In this document: positions 12,379-24,185 of the stretch, one piece after another
How positions within the stretch are numbered: the stretch's first letter is position 1
Layout: every line of letters starts with the position of its first letter
Assembly: GCF_001266615.1 (NCBI RefSeq)
Contig: NZ_LGHZ01000012.1
Span: 62,001-126,000, forward strand
Reading direction: 5' to 3'
Source of the DNA: Kluyvera genomosp. 1
GTDB lineage: Bacteria > Pseudomonadota > Gammaproteobacteria > Enterobacterales > Enterobacteriaceae
DNA: 64,000 nucleotides
Program-made: the position numbers and the translations under genes
The notes under the pieces: generated by a model
Told to the model about the DNA's origin: nothing
Database searches by the model: none
Seen by the model: only the letters and a program-made list of their open reading frames with translations

Positions 12379-13461
12379 TTAACGTACCTTCAGCGTTGCC
12401 AGGCCAATCAGCACCAGCATCAGCGAAATAATCCAGAAGCGCACGATGACGCGCGGTTCCGGCCAACCTTTCAGTTCATAGTGGTGGTGAATCGGTGCCA
12501 TACGGAAGATGCGCTGACCACGCAGCTTGAAGGAGCCGACCTGCAAAATGACCGACAAGGTCTCCACGACAAAGACGCCGCCCATGATCACCAGCAGGAA
12601 TTCCTGACGCAGCAGCACGGCGATAATACCCAGCGCGCCGCCCAGAGCCAGAGAGCCGACATCGCCCATGAACACCTGTGCCGGATAGGTGTTGAACCAC
12701 AAGAAACCTAATCCCGCACCGACAATGGCCGTACAGACAATCACCAGCTCGCCCGCGTGACGCAGGTAAGGGATATGCAGATAGCTGGCAAAGTTCATGT
12801 TACCGCTCGCCCACGCCACCAGTGCAAAACCGGCAGCCACGAATACGGTTGGCATAATTGCCAGACCGTCGAGGCCATCGGTCAGGTTCACCGCGTTGCC
12901 AGTACCGACGATAACGAAGTAGGCCAGCAGGATATAGAACAGACCCAGTTGCGGCATGACGTCTTTAAAGAACGGCACCACCAGCTCGGTGGCTGGCGTG
13001 TCTTTACCCGCAAGGTACAGCGCGAAGGCTACCCCCAGCGCAATCACCGACATCCAGAAATATTTCCAGCGGGCAATCAGGCCTTTGGTATCTTTGCGAA
13101 CCACTTTGCGGTAGTCATCAACGAAACCGATAATGCCGTAACCGACCAGCACGGTGAGCACACACCAGACATACGGGTTAGACGGATAGGCCCAAAGCAA
13201 CACGGAGACGACAATCGCGGTGAGGATCATGATCCCCCCCATTGTCGGGGTACCGCGTTTGCTGAAGTGGGATTCCGGACCGTCGTTACGCACAACCTGG
13301 CCGAAGGACATTTTTTGCAGACGGGCGATCATGCGCGGGCCCATCCACAAAGAGATGAACAGCGCGGTCAGCAGGCTGACGATGGCGCGAAACGTCAGGT
13401 AGGAAAAGACGTTAAAGCCAGAATAATATTTGACCAGATGTTCGGCCAGCCATACTAACAT
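12379..13461 (-). CDS. mraY: Phospho-N-acetylmuramoyl-pentapeptide transferase MraY
   Basis: MraY is the ten-helix inner-membrane enzyme that transfers phospho-MurNAc-pentapeptide to undecaprenyl phosphate, making lipid I. The 360 residues match E. coli exactly. Conserved signatures are [57 protein letters not shown] and [18 protein letters not shown]. The start overlaps murF by 7 nt. Confidence 0.99.
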   Translation of the reverse strand: MLVWLAEHLVKYYSGFNVFSYLTFRAIVSLLTALFISLWMGPRMIARLQKMSFGQVVRNDGPESHFSKRGTPTMGGIMILTAIVVSVLLWAYPSNPYVWCVLTVLVGYGIIGFVDDYRKVVRKDTKGLIARWKYFWMSVIALGVAFALYLAGKDTPATELVVPFFKDVMPQLGLFYILLAYFVIVGTGNAVNLTDGLDGLAIMPTVFVAAGFALVAWASGNMNFASYLHIPYLRHAGELVIVCTAIVGAGLGFLWFNTYPAQVFMGDVGSLALGGALGIIAVLLRQEFLLVIMGGVFVVETLSVILQVGSFKLRGQRIFRMAPIHHHYELKGWPEPRVIVRFWIISLMLVLIGLATLKVR

Positions 13462-14813
13462 GTCCCATTCTCCTGTAATGCGCGTACGACCTCTTCCATG
13501 GCGGCACTGCGTGATCCTTTCACCAGAATGGTGATCGTTTTATGTTCATTAATCAGCGTATTCAGACGAGCAATCGCCGATGATTTATCGGTGAAGTGCT
13601 CCCCTGCCCCGCTGGCGTCACTGATAGCCTGACTTAAATGGCCAACGCTCAGCACGCGGTCAATACCCGCGGCTTTCGCCGCCTTACCCACCTGAATATG
13701 GCAGGCTTCGCTTTCATCACCGAGTTCAGCCATATCGCCAACGACCAGCACACGGTAACCCGGCATTTCAGACAGCACCTGCACCGCCGCGGTCATGGAA
13801 CCCACGTTGGCGTTGTAGGAGTCATCCAGCAACAGCTGGGTCTCCGACAGGTGTACCGGGAAAAGACGACCAGGAACCGCTTTAAGCTGAGCCAGCCCCG
13901 TTTTCACCGCCTCTAACCCAGCGCCAACGGCTGTTGCCAGCGCAGTTGCCGCTAACGCATTCGCGATGTTGTGGCGGCCCGGCAGTGGCAGGAGCACTTC
14001 AATACTGCCGTTTGGCGTATGCAGCATGAATACGGTTCCCTGTGCGGTAATCCGGATATCGGACGCGCTAAAATCACTGTCTGCTGCATTTGGCGAGAAG
14101 CGCCACACGGTGCGATCGCCAATGACATGCTGCCAGTTTGCCCAATCGTTATTATCCGCATTCAGAATGGCAATGCCGCTGTCTGACAGGCCGGAGAATA
14201 TTTCCCCTTTCGCTTTCGCCACACCGGCTAACGAACCAAATCCTTCCAGATGCGCAGCAGCTAAATTATTGACCAGCGCCGCTTCCGGGCGTGTCAGACT
14301 CACAGTCCATGCAATCTCGCCCTGGTGGTTTGCCCCGAGTTCAATCACGGCAAACTGATGTTCCGGTGTCAGGCGAAGTAATGTCATCGGCACGCCGATG
14401 TCATTGTTTAGATTGCCCGCGGTATAAAGTGTGTTGCCACACTGCGCTAAAATGGCCGCGGTCATCTCTTTCACTGACGTTTTACCGGATGAACCTGTGA
14501 GCGCCACCACGCGTGCAGGCACCTGTTTACGCACCCACGCTGCCAGTTCGCCAAACGCCAGGCGGGTATCACTCACCACCAGCTGCGGCAGGTCGATAGC
14601 CAGTTTACGGCTCACCAGCAGTGCGCCAGCACCAGCGTCTTTCGCCGTTTGCGCAAAATCATGCGCATCAAAGCGTTCGCCTTTCAGCGCCACAAACAGA
14701 CAGCCCGGAGTAATTTTTCGTGTGTCAGTCGTGACGTCATCAATCAGTAAATCATCACCCTGAAGCTCGCCGTTCAGTACGCCGGAAAGCTGGCTAAGCG
14801 TTACGCCAATCAT
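13455..14813 (-). CDS. murF: UDP-MurNAc-tripeptide--D-Ala-D-Ala ligase MurF
   Basis: MurF adds the D-Ala-D-Ala dipeptide made by DdlB, completing the cytoplasmic pentapeptide. It has 452 residues, identical in length to E. coli. The ATP loop [16 protein letters not shown] is near residue 105, with [13 protein letters not shown] and [16 protein letters not shown] in the central and C-terminal domains. It overlaps murE by 4 nt and mraY by 7 nt. Confidence 0.99.
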   Translation of the reverse strand: MIGVTLSQLSGVLNGELQGDDLLIDDVTTDTRKITPGCLFVALKGERFDAHDFAQTAKDAGAGALLVSRKLAIDLPQLVVSDTRLAFGELAAWVRKQVPARVVALTGSSGKTSVKEMTAAILAQCGNTLYTAGNLNNDIGVPMTLLRLTPEHQFAVIELGANHQGEIAWTVSLTRPEAALVNNLAAAHLEGFGSLAGVAKAKGEIFSGLSDSGIAILNADNNDWANWQHVIGDRTVWRFSPNAADSDFSASDIRITAQGTVFMLHTPNGSIEVLLPLPGRHNIANALAATALATAVGAGLEAVKTGLAQLKAVPGRLFPVHLSETQLLLDDSYNANVGSMTAAVQVLSEMPGYRVLVVGDMAELGDESEACHIQVGKAAKAAGIDRVLSVGHLSQAISDASGAGEHFTDKSSAIARLNTLINEHKTITILVKGSRSAAMEEVVRALQENGTC

Positions 14814-16297
14814 GCCACCACTCCCAGCAGACGCGCTGCGGTAATACGGTCTGAGTAATCCAGACGACGGTTGCCGACAATTTGATAATCTTCATGGCCT
14901 TTACCGGCCAACAGTACGACATCGTTCTCTTTCGCTTGCATGATGGCGTTGGTGACCGCTTCGGCGCGGCCTTCCATCACTTTCACATGCCCAGCGTCAA
15001 CCATGCCCGCCAGAATGTCGTTAATAATGGCCCGTGGCTCTTCAGTACGCGGGTTGTCATCAGTGACCACCACAATGTCGGAGAACTCTTCAGCAATCGC
15101 GCCCATCAGCGGACGTTTGCCTTTATCGCGATCGCCGCCGCAGCCAAAGACACACCACAGCTTGCCTACGCAGTGTAGACGTGCAGCTTGTAGCGCTTTC
15201 TCTAGTGCATCAGGGGTATGTGCGTAATCAACAACCACTGTCGGTTTGCCTGGCGCGCTGAACACTTCCATGCGGCCACAAACCGGTTGCAGACGCCCAG
15301 CGGTTTTCAGCAAATCGGCCAGTGGATAATCCAGGGCCAGCAGCGTAGCCAGCGCCAGCAGCAGATTGCTAACGTTAAAAGCACCCATGAGGCGGCTTTC
15401 AATCTCGCCCCCACCCCAAGAGGATTCAAAACGAATCGTCGCACCGCTGTCGTGATACTTCACGTCAATGGCTTTCAGCCAGCGACCGTGGCAGTTTGGG
15501 TTGATATGGTTTTCCATCGACACCGCCACCGCGTCCGGCAGACGACCGAGCCAGCGGCGGCCCACTTCATCGTCGGCATTCACAATCGCCTGGCCACAGT
15601 GGTGAGTAGAATAAAGTAGCCATTTGGCGGCTTCGTAATGCTCCATGTCACCGTGATAATCGAGATGATCACGGCTCAGGTTGGTGAACACGGACGCAGC
15701 AAACTTAAGCGCTGCCACGCGATGCTGCACCAGGCCATGGGAAGAAACTTCCATCGCCGCCATGGTCGCGCCCTGCGCCACCAGACCTGAAAGCACGTGC
15801 TGAACGTCTACCGCCGAGCCGGTGGTGTTCTCCGTAGGAATGACTTTATCCAGCAGCCCATTGCCGACGGTACCCATCACGGCGCTGGTTTCGCCAAGCA
15901 GCTGGCACCATTGCGCAATCAGCTGCGTGGTGGTGGTTTTGCCGTTAGTGCCGGTCACGCCAATCAGACGCAGACTATCGGACGGCTCATGATAAAAGCG
16001 CCCGGCCAGCGCTGATAAACGTTCATTTAATTGGCTGAGGTAAATAACCGGCACGCCGTGCATCTCGCGAATTTCACCGTCGGTCGCTTCATCTTTTGCC
16101 TCGGCGACAATCGCAGCAACACCTTGCGCAATTGCCTGCGGGATATAACGACGCCCGTCCGCCTGATGACCCAATACCGCTACGAACAGATCGCCCGATG
16201 CAGCCACACGGCTGTCGAGCGTCATCTCCCGCAGTACTCGCTCCGGCGCATTTGGCACCCACGGAGCAAGAAGGTCGCGCAAATTACGATCTGCCAC
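14810..16297 (-). CDS. murE: UDP-MurNAc-L-Ala-D-Glu--meso-DAP ligase MurE
   Basis: MurE adds meso-diaminopimelate to the stem peptide. It has 495 residues. The ATP loop [14 protein letters not shown] is at about residue 113. The DNPR motif ([13 protein letters not shown]) that marks meso-DAP rather than lysine specificity is intact, as expected for a Gram-negative wall. The start overlaps the ftsI stop by 14 nt. Confidence 0.99.
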   Translation of the reverse strand: MADRNLRDLLAPWVPNAPERVLREMTLDSRVAASGDLFVAVLGHQADGRRYIPQAIAQGVAAIVAEAKDEATDGEIREMHGVPVIYLSQLNERLSALAGRFYHEPSDSLRLIGVTGTNGKTTTTQLIAQWCQLLGETSAVMGTVGNGLLDKVIPTENTTGSAVDVQHVLSGLVAQGATMAAMEVSSHGLVQHRVAALKFAASVFTNLSRDHLDYHGDMEHYEAAKWLLYSTHHCGQAIVNADDEVGRRWLGRLPDAVAVSMENHINPNCHGRWLKAIDVKYHDSGATIRFESSWGGGEIESRLMGAFNVSNLLLALATLLALDYPLADLLKTAGRLQPVCGRMEVFSAPGKPTVVVDYAHTPDALEKALQAARLHCVGKLWCVFGCGGDRDKGKRPLMGAIAEEFSDIVVVTDDNPRTEEPRAIINDILAGMVDAGHVKVMEGRAEAVTNAIMQAKENDVVLLAGKGHEDYQIVGNRRLDYSDRITAARLLGVVA

Positions 16298-18050
16298 CTG
16301 AACCCTCGCCTTGATTTGTCACAAATTCACTTTTATCGCCCGTTGCCAGCGCATCCGGTTCAATGTTCATCGTGCGCAGTACGCCGCCCATGATGGCACC
16401 AAAGACCGGCGCGGAAACGGCGCCACCGTAGTATTTACCCGCCTGCGGGTCGTTGATGACCACCACCAGCGCAAAACGCGGCTGACTGGCTGGCGCAACG
16501 CCCGCGGTGTAAGCAATGTATTTATTGATATAGCGCCCGTCCGGACCGACTTTTTTCGCCGTACCGGTTTTAATCGCGATACGGTAGCCTTTAATCGCCG
16601 CCTTCACACCGCCGCCGCCAGGCAGCGCCACGCTTTCCATCATATGCACGACAGTGCGGACGATTGATTCCGGGAAGATGCGCTCGCCGGGTACCGGCGG
16701 GTCAACTTTGGTAATCGACAGAGGACGGTAGATGCCGTAGCTGCCAATCGTTGCGTAGACTCGCGCCAACTGTAACGGAGTTACCATTAGCCCGTAGCCG
16801 AAAGAGAAGGTGGCCCTCTCTATGTCAGACCACCGTTGTTTTTGAGGATATAAGCCACTGCGTTCCCCGACCAACCCCAAATTGGTCGCTTTTCCCAGTC
16901 CAAAACGTGAGTAAGTATCTACTAACGCTGAGGAGGGCATCGCTAACGCCAGCTTGGAAACACCGACGTTACTCGACTTCTGTAATACCCCGGTCAGGGT
17001 CAATTCGCTGTAACGCGCCACGTCTTTGATTTCGTGACCGTTAATTCGATATGGGATGGTATTCAGTACGGTATTTTCACGTACCACACCACGCTGAAGC
17101 GCAGTCATGACCACCATCGGTTTTACCGTTGAACCCGGTTCGAACACGTCGGTGATCGCCCGGTTACGCATGGTGTCTTTCGCCGTGCCGGTAAAGTTGT
17201 TTGGGTTATAAGACGGGCTGTTCGCCATCGCCAGCACTTCACCGGTACTCACATCCACCAATACGGCGCTGCCGGATTCCGCTTTGTTAAACGCCACGGC
17301 ATTGTTCAACTCACGGTACACCAGCGCCTGCAGGCGTTCATCGATACTTAGCGCGAGGTTATGCGCCGCCTGGCTATCGGTTGAGGAGATATCTTCGATG
17401 ACGCGCCCATAGCGGTCTTTACGCACAATACGCTCGCCCGGCTGCCCTGTGAGCCACTTGTCGAAGCTTTTCTCGACGCCTTCAATGCCCTGGCTGTCGA
17501 CGTTGGTGAAACCGATCAAGTGAGCGGTCACTTCGCCAGAAGGGTAATAACGGCGCGATTCTTCTCGCAGATAAATACCAGGAAGCTTAAGTTTTTTGAT
17601 GTAGTCGGCCATATCAGGGTTCACCTGACGAGCCAGATAGATAAAGCGCATCCGAGGATTGGTGTTGATGCGCGATGCCAGTTGGTCGAGCGGCATATTG
17701 AGCGCATCCGCCAGCGCCTTCCAGCGGTTGTTCAGCACCACACCACCGGCTTCATGCAGTTCTTTCGGGTCAGCCCAGATAGCTTTTACCGGTACGCTGA
17801 CAGCCAATGGACGACCGGAGCGGTCAGTGATCATGCCTCGCGAAGTGGAGACTTCCTGCACGCGCAGTGAGCGCATGTCACCCTGACGCACCAGCATGTC
17901 CGGTGCGATAATCTGCAGCCAGGCCACGCGGCCCAGCAGGAAACCCAATGCAATCAGAATACAGCCGCAAAGCAACGCAAAACGCCAGCTAATAAAGCTG
18001 GCCTGTTCTTCCTGACGTTTCGGTTTAAGCGTTTTTGCCGCCGGTTTCAT
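16284..18050 (-). CDS. ftsI: Septal peptidoglycan transpeptidase FtsI (PBP3)
   Basis: FtsI is the class B penicillin-binding protein that crosslinks septal peptidoglycan and partners FtsW. The ATG at 18050 ([15 protein letters not shown]) gives 588 residues, the E. coli length; an ATG three codons upstream is possible. A membrane anchor lies at about residues 20-40. A PBP dimerisation domain follows, then the transpeptidase domain with the active-site SxxK (GSTVKPMVV, serine about 307), SSN (about 359-361) and KTGTAKK (about 494). It is 15 nt downstream of ftsL. Confidence 0.98.
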   Translation of the reverse strand: MKPAAKTLKPKRQEEQASFISWRFALLCGCILIALGFLLGRVAWLQIIAPDMLVRQGDMRSLRVQEVSTSRGMITDRSGRPLAVSVPVKAIWADPKELHEAGGVVLNNRWKALADALNMPLDQLASRINTNPRMRFIYLARQVNPDMADYIKKLKLPGIYLREESRRYYPSGEVTAHLIGFTNVDSQGIEGVEKSFDKWLTGQPGERIVRKDRYGRVIEDISSTDSQAAHNLALSIDERLQALVYRELNNAVAFNKAESGSAVLVDVSTGEVLAMANSPSYNPNNFTGTAKDTMRNRAITDVFEPGSTVKPMVVMTALQRGVVRENTVLNTIPYRINGHEIKDVARYSELTLTGVLQKSSNVGVSKLALAMPSSALVDTYSRFGLGKATNLGLVGERSGLYPQKQRWSDIERATFSFGYGLMVTPLQLARVYATIGSYGIYRPLSITKVDPPVPGERIFPESIVRTVVHMMESVALPGGGGVKAAIKGYRIAIKTGTAKKVGPDGRYINKYIAYTAGVAPASQPRFALVVVINDPQAGKYYGGAVSAPVFGAIMGGVLRTMNIEPDALATGDKSEFVTNQGEGSGGRS

Positions 18051-18065
18051 GCGTTGCAATAATCC

Positions 18066-18431
18066 TTATTTTTGAACAACAATGTTTTCTTTTGACGGAT
18101 CAACATGTTGCATCTGCAACTTATCTGTAGCGATGCGTTCGACACGGCTATGATCGCCCAAAGCATTCTCTTCGAGGATCAGGTTTCGCCATTCGATATC
18201 CAGCGCATCGCGCTCCAGCACCAACTGTTCACGTTGTGCCGTTAACAGGCGAGTATGGTGAGCGGTCGTCACCACCGTTACCGCCGTAACAATAATGCAA
18301 ATGAACAGACAGAGTGGCAGCTTCCCATATTGCAAAAGGTCGTCGCGAATAACGCCAGGCAAAGCATGACGTTCGCTATTTCCTAACGACCCGGTAATTT
18401 TGCCTAGGGTTTCTGTCACTCTGCCGATCAT
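18066..18431 (-). CDS. ftsL: Cell division protein FtsL
   Basis: FtsL is a small bitopic protein of the FtsQLB complex. Its 121 residues have a cytoplasmic tail, one hydrophobic helix ([19 protein letters not shown], about residues 37-56) and a periplasmic coiled-coil-like segment ([20 protein letters not shown] onward). It overlaps the rsmH stop by 4 nt. Position and architecture fix the identity. Confidence 0.96.
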   Translation of the reverse strand: MIGRVTETLGKITGSLGNSERHALPGVIRDDLLQYGKLPLCLFICIIVTAVTVVTTAHHTRLLTAQREQLVLERDALDIEWRNLILEENALGDHSRVERIATDKLQMQHVDPSKENIVVQK

Positions 18432-19369
18432 GCGTTCGTCCTCTCTGCAATACGCAGCACTGAACTACGAGCACGTGGATTCTCGGCCACTTCTTCTTCG
18501 CCCGGCATCAACTTGCCTAGCGCTCGTAAATGACGGCCACCCAGCTTCCTGAGTTGCTCTTCAGTCATCGGGATCCCCGCTGGAACCTGCGGACCGCGGC
18601 TCTGCTCACGCATAAAGCGTTTCACAATGCGGTCTTCCAGCGAATGGAAGCTGATGATTGACAGCCGCCCACCCGGGGCCAGCACGCCAAGCGAGCTTTT
18701 TAGCGCCTGCTCTATCTCCTCCAGCTCACTATTCACCCAAATGCGCACCGCCTGGAAGGTGCGGGTTGCGGGGTGTTTGAATTTGTCTTTTACCGGCATC
18801 GCAGCGGCGATCACTTCCGCCAGCTCTTTGGTTCGCGTCATCGGTTCAATACGATTACGTTCAACGATGGCGCGCGCGATGCGTTTACCAAATCGCTCTT
18901 CACCAAAGGTTTTAATAACCCAGGCAATATCCGCTTCTTCAGCGGTAAGCAGCCACTCAGCAGCCGACTGACCGCGCGTTGGATCCATACGCATATCCAG
19001 CGGGCCGTCACGCATGAATGAAAATCCGCGTTCGGCATCGTCCAGCTGCGGTGATGACACGCCAAGATCGAGAAGAATACCGTCGATCTTGCCGACAAGA
19101 TCGCGCTCGGCGACATAGTCCGCCAGCGCAGAGAAAGGGCCATGCACGATGGAAAAACGCGGATCATCAATGGTCTTCGCCACCGCAATCGCTTCAGGAT
19201 CGCGGTCGATTGCGATCAGGCGTCCCTGCTCGCCAAGCTGCGAGAGGATCAGACGCGAGTGACCGCCGCGGCCAAAAGTGCCATCAATATAGATACCGTC
19301 TGGACGAATATTCAGGCCGTTCACGGCTTCATCCAGCAGTACAGTAGTGTGTTTAAAATTTTCCATCAT
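18428..19369 (-). CDS. rsmH: 16S rRNA (cytosine-1402-N4)-methyltransferase RsmH
   Basis: RsmH (MraW) methylates N4 of C1402 in the ribosomal P site. The 313 residues match the family. The SAM-binding motif is [16 protein letters not shown] near residue 27. [18 protein letters not shown] and [15 protein letters not shown] are also typical. Two ATGs are adjacent; the first is used here as in E. coli. It lies 2 nt after mraZ. Confidence 0.98.
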   Translation of the reverse strand: MMENFKHTTVLLDEAVNGLNIRPDGIYIDGTFGRGGHSRLILSQLGEQGRLIAIDRDPEAIAVAKTIDDPRFSIVHGPFSALADYVAERDLVGKIDGILLDLGVSSPQLDDAERGFSFMRDGPLDMRMDPTRGQSAAEWLLTAEEADIAWVIKTFGEERFGKRIARAIVERNRIEPMTRTKELAEVIAAAMPVKDKFKHPATRTFQAVRIWVNSELEEIEQALKSSLGVLAPGGRLSIISFHSLEDRIVKRFMREQSRGPQVPAGIPMTEEQLRKLGGRHLRALGKLMPGEEEVAENPRARSSVLRIAERTNA

Positions 19370-19371
19370 AT

Positions 19372-19830
19372 TTATAAGGACAAATCCTGCAATCGCTCCG
19401 ACAGCGCCCCTGAAGCAGATTGCTCAGCGTCGATATCTTCCTTGACCCGTTGATACCAGGCCGTTTCATCCCACAGTTCAAATTTGTTGAACTGCCCGAC
19501 CAGCATCACTTCTTTGGTCAATCCGGCGTGTTGCCGTAAAACCGGCGCAATCAATAATCGCCCCGCGTTATCCATCTGACATTCGCTAGCATGTCCCAAC
19601 AGCAGTCGCTGTACGCGGCGCTCGACGGGGTTCATGCTCGACAAACGCGATAACTTTTGCTCGATAATTTCCCACTCGGGCAGAGGATAAAGCAGCAGGC
19701 AGGGGTGATGGATGTCAATGGTGCAAACCATTTGACCGGTAGCGCTCTCAAGCAGCATATCCCGATATCGGACAGGGACGGCTAAACGCCCTTTGCTGTC
19801 AAGATTGACTAACGTTGCCCCTCGGAACAT
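19372..19830 (-). CDS. mraZ: Transcriptional regulator MraZ
   Basis: MraZ is a ring-forming AbrB-fold DNA-binding protein that represses its own dcw promoter. The ATG at 19830 ([16 protein letters not shown]) gives 152 residues, the E. coli length. The ATG at 19866 would start inside the operator repeats and is rejected. The two half-domains each carry a D-x-x-x-R motif: DSKGR near residue 11 and DNAGR near residue 85. It is the first gene of the large cell-wall and division cluster. Confidence 0.97.
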   Translation of the reverse strand: MFRGATLVNLDSKGRLAVPVRYRDMLLESATGQMVCTIDIHHPCLLLYPLPEWEIIEQKLSRLSSMNPVERRVQRLLLGHASECQMDNAGRLLIAPVLRQHAGLTKEVMLVGQFNKFELWDETAWYQRVKEDIDAEQSASGALSERLQDLSL

Positions 19831-19849
19831 GCCAGCCTCTCCCCTAATT

Positions 19850-19874
19850 ACCACTTTGCCCCACAAATTCCCAC
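19850..19874 (-). promoter_or_regulatory. MraZ-binding repeats upstream of mraZ
   Basis: Three direct repeats 10 bp apart lie on the minus strand just before mraZ: GTGGG (19874-19870), GTGGG (19864-19860) and GTGGT (19854-19850). MraZ is known to bind TGGGN boxes separated by 5 nt, and this is the same layout. The promoter-proximal two fit the consensus; the third is degenerate. Confidence 0.85.
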
Positions 19875-19881
19875 TTAAAGG

Positions 19882-19911
19882 AGTTTACGGAGCAGAGGAA
19901 AAGCTTGTCAA
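19882..19911 (-). promoter_or_regulatory. Pmra promoter of the division and cell-wall cluster
   Basis: On the minus strand TTGACA (19911-19906) and TAAACT (19887-19882) are separated by 18 bp, immediately upstream of the MraZ boxes. This is the arrangement described for E. coli Pmra, which drives transcription through much of the mra/dcw cluster. Confidence 0.8.
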
Positions 19912-20423
19912 GCCAGCATGAATGCCAACAGAGTCCAAAATACCGCTATTTACGGACGACAATAGCCCTGATTAATATTTATCCAACCGACGAGGCAAAT
20001 TAACGTCATGAATACCCGCAAGAAAAATACAGAGTGATTCACAACGCGTTAACGCGACTTAATATCATCAAAAGAATTAATAAAGTGTCAGTTTGCGACG
20101 CGAGCGGCATTTTAGGACATTCTGCTGTCCGTTAACAGTCCTAGTGGCGCGCCCTTACAAGGATTTCAAATGCAACGGAGACCCCATTCTGGTAGGGCAG
20201 CAAAGAAGTGTTTGTTATTTCGGCAATCTGCCGGGAGAGTGTAACAAAATAATACACAAATAATATAATTTTACTTTGTGTTCACAATAATAAACGCCCG
20301 GGGACGTGAAATGAGGGGAATTAAATAGAAGGCTAACAAAAAATAAGGAATTATCTGAATATCCACACGAGAATAATGTTTTCACGATGAAGGCAGCCTA
20401 TTGCCACCCTCATCGTAAAATGA

Positions 20424-21428
20424 TTACCGGCGACTCAAACTTCCGCGGCGATAAAGATTACGGCGAATACGGCTTAACCCAGGTTTTGGTTTACGCGGCT
20501 CGTCGAGGCTTGCCAGCACAATTTCCAACACACGCTCAGCCACATCGCGGTGACGCTGAGCCACCGCCAGCACCGGGCACTGCAGGAAATCGAGCAGTTC
20601 ATTATCACCGAATGTTGCAATCGCGAGGTCGGTCGGCAACTTACCTTCACGGCGCAGCGTGACGTCCATTACCCCTTGCAGCAACGCAAATGAGGTGGTG
20701 AACAACGCCTGCGGCATCGGATGAGTCTCCAGCCACTTTTCAAACAGCACCGCTGACGCTTCGCGTTCGTAGCTGTTGGCATAGAGGAAGTTAACTTCAC
20801 GCGGATCGTCTTTCCAGGCGGTACGGAAACCCTGCTCACGCAGATAGCTTACCGACAGCTCCGGTAACGCCCCAAGATAGAGGACGGTTTCTGCCGGGAA
20901 GGTACGCAGTTCAGCGGCGAGCATTTCCGAGTCGTCCTGATCCGCACCCACCACGCTGGTAAAGTGTTCACGATCGAGCGCACGGTCAAGCGCGACAATA
21001 GGGAACGAGTCGTTGGCCCAGCGCTGGTAGAAAGGGTGTTCCGGCGGCAGAGAGGTGGAAACGATAATCGCATCAACCTGACGCTGCAGCAGATGTTCAA
21101 TACAGCGCATTTCGTTATCCGGCTGATCTTCCGAGCAAGCGATCAGCAACTGATAGCCACGCTGGCGCGCCTGGCGCTCGAGATAGTTCGCAATGCGCGT
21201 ATAGCTGGTGTTCTCAAGGTCCGGGATGACCAAACCAATCGAACGCGTGCGTCCTGCACGCAGGCCGGCAGCAACCGCGTTAGGATGGTAGTTATGCTCA
21301 CGCACGACGGCCATCACTTTTTCGACAGTCTTGTCGCTTACGCGATACTGCTTCGCTTTGCCGTTAATCACATAGCTGGCGGTGGTTCGGGAAACACCGG
21401 CAAGCCGGGCGATCTCATCCAGTTTCAC
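20424..21428 (-). CDS. cra: Catabolite repressor/activator Cra (FruR)
   Basis: Cra is a LacI-family regulator that senses fructose 1-phosphate or fructose 1,6-bisphosphate. It switches carbon flow between glycolysis and gluconeogenesis. The GTG at 21428 gives 334 residues starting [20 protein letters not shown], the family helix-turn-helix, and matches the E. coli start. An upstream ATG at 21464 would add 12 residues without homology. The ligand-binding domain follows from about residue 60. It lies 146 bp beyond ilvH and is separated from it by a terminator. Confidence 0.97.
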   Translation of the reverse strand: MKLDEIARLAGVSRTTASYVINGKAKQYRVSDKTVEKVMAVVREHNYHPNAVAAGLRAGRTRSIGLVIPDLENTSYTRIANYLERQARQRGYQLLIACSEDQPDNEMRCIEHLLQRQVDAIIVSTSLPPEHPFYQRWANDSFPIVALDRALDREHFTSVVGADQDDSEMLAAELRTFPAETVLYLGALPELSVSYLREQGFRTAWKDDPREVNFLYANSYEREASAVLFEKWLETHPMPQALFTTSFALLQGVMDVTLRREGKLPTDLAIATFGDNELLDFLQCPVLAVAQRHRDVAERVLEIVLASLDEPRKPKPGLSRIRRNLYRRGSLSRR

Positions 21429-21523
21429 AATTGCCCCTTGCTTTATAAGTATAATCCGTAACATCTAAACGCAGAATGATCTCATCGGCAATAGCTTTTA
21501 TTCGCACTTCTTGCTGATTTCGC

Positions 21524-21551
21524 AAAAAAAAGCCCGACATCTGGCCGGGCT
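21524..21551 (-). terminator. Rho-independent terminator after ilvIH
   Basis: Minus-strand arms AGCCCG and CGGGCT enclose a 9-nt loop and are followed by about eight U residues. It lies 23 bp after the ilvH stop and upstream of cra, so it separates the two transcripts. Confidence 0.85.
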
Positions 21552-21574
21552 ACGATAAAGCGATGAGATCCAGG

Positions 21575-22066
21575 CTAACGCATAATCTTGTCACCGCGTG
21601 ACAATCCGACCACACCGGAGCGCGCCACTTCCACAATTCTCGCAACATCACGCAGCGAGGCGAGGAACGCATCCAGCTTATCGCTGGTGCCCACCAGCTG
21701 CACGGTATAGAGCGACGGCGTGACATCGATGATCTGCCCACGGAATATTTCCGTGTTGCGTTTCACCTCATCACGACCATAACCGCTGGCCTGCACCTTC
21801 ACCAGCATGATTTCACGCTCTACGTGCCCGCCCTGCCCCAATTCGTTAACCCGCAGCACGTCCACCAGCTTGTGCAGCTGTTTCTCAATCTGCTCAATGG
21901 TCTTTGCATCACCGACCGTCTGAATGGTCATGCGTGAGAGCGTGGGATCATCGGTAGGTGCGACGGTCAGGCTTTCAATGTTGTACCCACGTTGTGAGAA
22001 AAGCCCAATCACGCGTGACAGCGCACCGGACTCGTTTTCCAGCAATACAGATAATATCCGGCGCAT
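21575..22066 (-). CDS. ilvH: Acetolactate synthase III small (regulatory) subunit IlvH
   Basis: IlvH is the regulatory subunit that confers valine feedback control on IlvI in branched-chain amino acid synthesis. It has 163 residues with an N-terminal ACT domain ([20 protein letters not shown] to about residue 80) and the C-terminal domain typical of IlvH. It begins 2 nt after the ilvI stop, so the subunits are made from one transcript. Confidence 0.98.
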   Translation of the reverse strand: MRRILSVLLENESGALSRVIGLFSQRGYNIESLTVAPTDDPTLSRMTIQTVGDAKTIEQIEKQLHKLVDVLRVNELGQGGHVEREIMLVKVQASGYGRDEVKRNTEIFRGQIIDVTPSLYTVQLVGTSDKLDAFLASLRDVARIVEVARSGVVGLSRGDKIMR

Positions 22067-22068
22067 AA

Positions 22069-23793
22069 TCAGGTTCTCTCCGTTTTACTCAGCCACATCT
22101 CGTCCATTGATCCCCCGCGAATCTGCATAGGGTAGACGTGCTCGCTTCCATCGACGCAAACGTCGACAAACACCAGGCGATTGTTGTGCACCTGTTCCAG
22201 CGCCTCCGTGAGTTTGCTTTCAAGCTCGGACGGCTCGGTGATGCGGATCCCCACATGACCGTACGCTTCCGCCAGGCGGACAAAGTCCGGGAGCGACTGC
22301 ATATAAGACTGCGAGTGGCGACCGGAGTAAATCATATCCTGCCACTGCTTCACCATCCCCAGATAACCGTTGTTCAGGTTGAGCACCAGCACCGGTAGCT
22401 CGTACTGCAGCGCAGTAGACAGCTCCTGGATGTTCATCTGAATGCTGCCATCACCGGTCACGCAAACCACGGTGGCATCCGGCAGTGCCATTTTCACACC
22501 GAGCGCTGCAGGCAGGCCAAAGCCCATCGTGCCGAGACCGCCGGAGTTGATCCAGCGCCGAGGTTTATCGAACGGATAATACAGCGCGGCAAACATCTGA
22601 TGTTGACCAACATCGGATGTCACATAAGCGTCACCTTTGGTCAGTTTCCAGATGGTTTCAACCACCGCTTGAGGCTTAATCTGCCCGCTTTGGGTGTCAT
22701 ATTTCAGACATTGCCGCGCGCGCCATTGTTCGATTTGCTGCCACCAGTCACGAATATCATCCAACGGTTGAGCTGCGCTCTCCTGATCGAGCAGCTCAAG
22801 CATTTGATCGAGTACCAGCCCTGCATCACCGACGATCGGAATATCCGCCGGGACCGTTTTAGAGATCGAGGTAGGATCAATATCGATATGCAATACCGTG
22901 GCATTTGGACAGTACTTGGCCAGATTATTAGTCGTACGGTCATCGAAGCGGACCCCAACGGCAAAAATCACGTCAGAGTTATGCATCGTCATGTTGGCTT
23001 CGTAAGTACCGTGCATGCCCAGCATCCCGAGCGCCTGTCGATGTGTCGCAGGGAAGCCCCCCAACCCCATCAGCGATGAAGCGACTGGCAGGTTGAGTTT
23101 TTCGATTAACGTGCGCAGTTGCGCATCACATTCGGCATTCACCACGCCGCCGCCAACGTATACCACCGGTTTTTTCGCCGCGATAAGCGTCTGCAACGCC
23201 CGCTTGATCTGGCCCTTATGCCCCGTGGTCGTTGGGTTATAAGAACGCATGCTCACCGCATCAGGCCAAACGTACGGCATCTTATGGGCGGCATTAAGAA
23301 TATCTTTTGGCAAGTCAACAACCACCGGGCCTGGACGACCGCTGGCCGCCAGCCAGAACGCTTTTTTCAGTACACCGGGAATATCTTCGGTCTGTTTGAC
23401 CAGGAAACTGTGCTTCACCACCGGGCGCGAAATCCCAACCATATCGCACTCCTGGAACGCATCGTAGCCAATCAGCGAAGTCGCGACCTGGCCGGATAGC
23501 ACCACCAGCGGAATGGAGTCCATATAGGCGGTTGCAATACCCGTAATGGCGTTGGTCGCTCCTGGGCCAGAAGTCACCAGTACAACGCCAACCTCCCCCG
23601 TCGCACGCGCCAGGCCATCCGCCATATGGACTGCCGCCTGTTCGTGGCGCACCAGCACATGGTCAATGCCGCCAACGGTATGTAGCGCATCGTAAATATC
23701 GAGGACCGCGCCTCCCGGGTAGCCAAATACCTGCTTCACGCCCTGATCGATTAACGATCGAACGACCATCTCGGCTCCAGACAACATCTCCAT
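22069..23793 (-). CDS. ilvI: Acetolactate synthase III large (catalytic) subunit IlvI
   Basis: IlvI is a thiamine-pyrophosphate enzyme that condenses pyruvate to acetolactate, or pyruvate with 2-ketobutyrate. Its 574 residues equal E. coli IlvI. The N-terminal TPP-binding part has [14 protein letters not shown] and the catalytic glutamate in [13 protein letters not shown] (about residue 47). A central FAD-type domain follows. The C-terminal TPP motif starts [12 protein letters not shown] and ends [14 protein letters not shown]. In E. coli the operon is activated by Lrp; I could not place Lrp sites by eye. Confidence 0.98.
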   Translation of the reverse strand: MEMLSGAEMVVRSLIDQGVKQVFGYPGGAVLDIYDALHTVGGIDHVLVRHEQAAVHMADGLARATGEVGVVLVTSGPGATNAITGIATAYMDSIPLVVLSGQVATSLIGYDAFQECDMVGISRPVVKHSFLVKQTEDIPGVLKKAFWLAASGRPGPVVVDLPKDILNAAHKMPYVWPDAVSMRSYNPTTTGHKGQIKRALQTLIAAKKPVVYVGGGVVNAECDAQLRTLIEKLNLPVASSLMGLGGFPATHRQALGMLGMHGTYEANMTMHNSDVIFAVGVRFDDRTTNNLAKYCPNATVLHIDIDPTSISKTVPADIPIVGDAGLVLDQMLELLDQESAAQPLDDIRDWWQQIEQWRARQCLKYDTQSGQIKPQAVVETIWKLTKGDAYVTSDVGQHQMFAALYYPFDKPRRWINSGGLGTMGFGLPAALGVKMALPDATVVCVTGDGSIQMNIQELSTALQYELPVLVLNLNNGYLGMVKQWQDMIYSGRHSQSYMQSLPDFVRLAEAYGHVGIRITEPSELESKLTEALEQVHNNRLVFVDVCVDGSEHVYPMQIRGGSMDEMWLSKTERT

Positions 23794-24185
23794 GGTTTGC
23801 CTCCAGGCTTCTCTTGCATCTTAATGGCCGAGGAATTCATTTTCCTGCGGCCATGGATCGACGGCGCATCACTCATCCGTCGACCTACGTTATCGGTAAA
23901 GACCTAACATAACCGCTCACCACAAGGCAGGCAATTCGCACATCTGGAGTAGAACCGGTACTAATAAGTGGAAAAATAAGGGAAAAAGGGAAAACGATGG
24001 TTGATTGCTTCAGCGATAAGAAAAGAATAGCGTGGATACTCGGACGAAACGTTCCAATACAGCAAAACCTGCATTTTTCACTTTGTTGCTCCCACCGGCA
24101 GCAGACAACAACAGAAGAATATTTTACGTTTAATTGAATTAACAAAATAAACAGGGTGTCATCACACCCTGTTTATTTATACGGA
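23794..24185. other. leuO-ilvI intergenic region (ilvIH control region)
   Basis: This 392-bp stretch has no gene. The leuO terminator is at its right end. AT-rich blocks (about 23960-24150) sit where the Lrp-dependent ilvIH promoter region lies in E. coli and Salmonella. I did not identify individual -10/-35 or Lrp sites. Confidence 0.5.
24147..24180 (-). terminator. Terminator after leuO
   Basis: A perfect 14-bp inverted repeat (arms AAATAAACAGGGTG and CACCCTGTTTATTT) surrounds a 6-nt loop five bases beyond the leuO stop. The minus-strand transcript ends in a T-rich tail inside the arm. Confidence 0.85.

Larger units (their letters stand above)
19831..20423. other. 593-bp intergenic region between cra and mraZ
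   Basis: No coding ORF with family support is present. The mraZ-proximal part holds Pmra and the MraZ boxes. The remainder (about 19912-20384) is AT-rich with only short inverted repeats, for example GGACA/TGTCC around 20116-20131. An imperfect stem-loop just after the cra stop (about 20385-20415, arms GATGA/TCATC) lacks a U-run, so I do not call it a terminator. Confidence 0.6.

Noticed and set aside
12376-12466. Extended murD start (30 extra residues)
   Set aside because: The extension reads back into mraY, and the ATG at 12376 matches the family start.
21423-21540. Possible fruL leader ORF before cra
   Set aside because: An ORF starting at 21540 (MSGFFLRNQQE...) runs through the ilvH terminator and overlaps the cra start. 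It is not a clear match to the E. coli FruL peptide I remember, and its ATG sits in the terminator stem. Not annotated.
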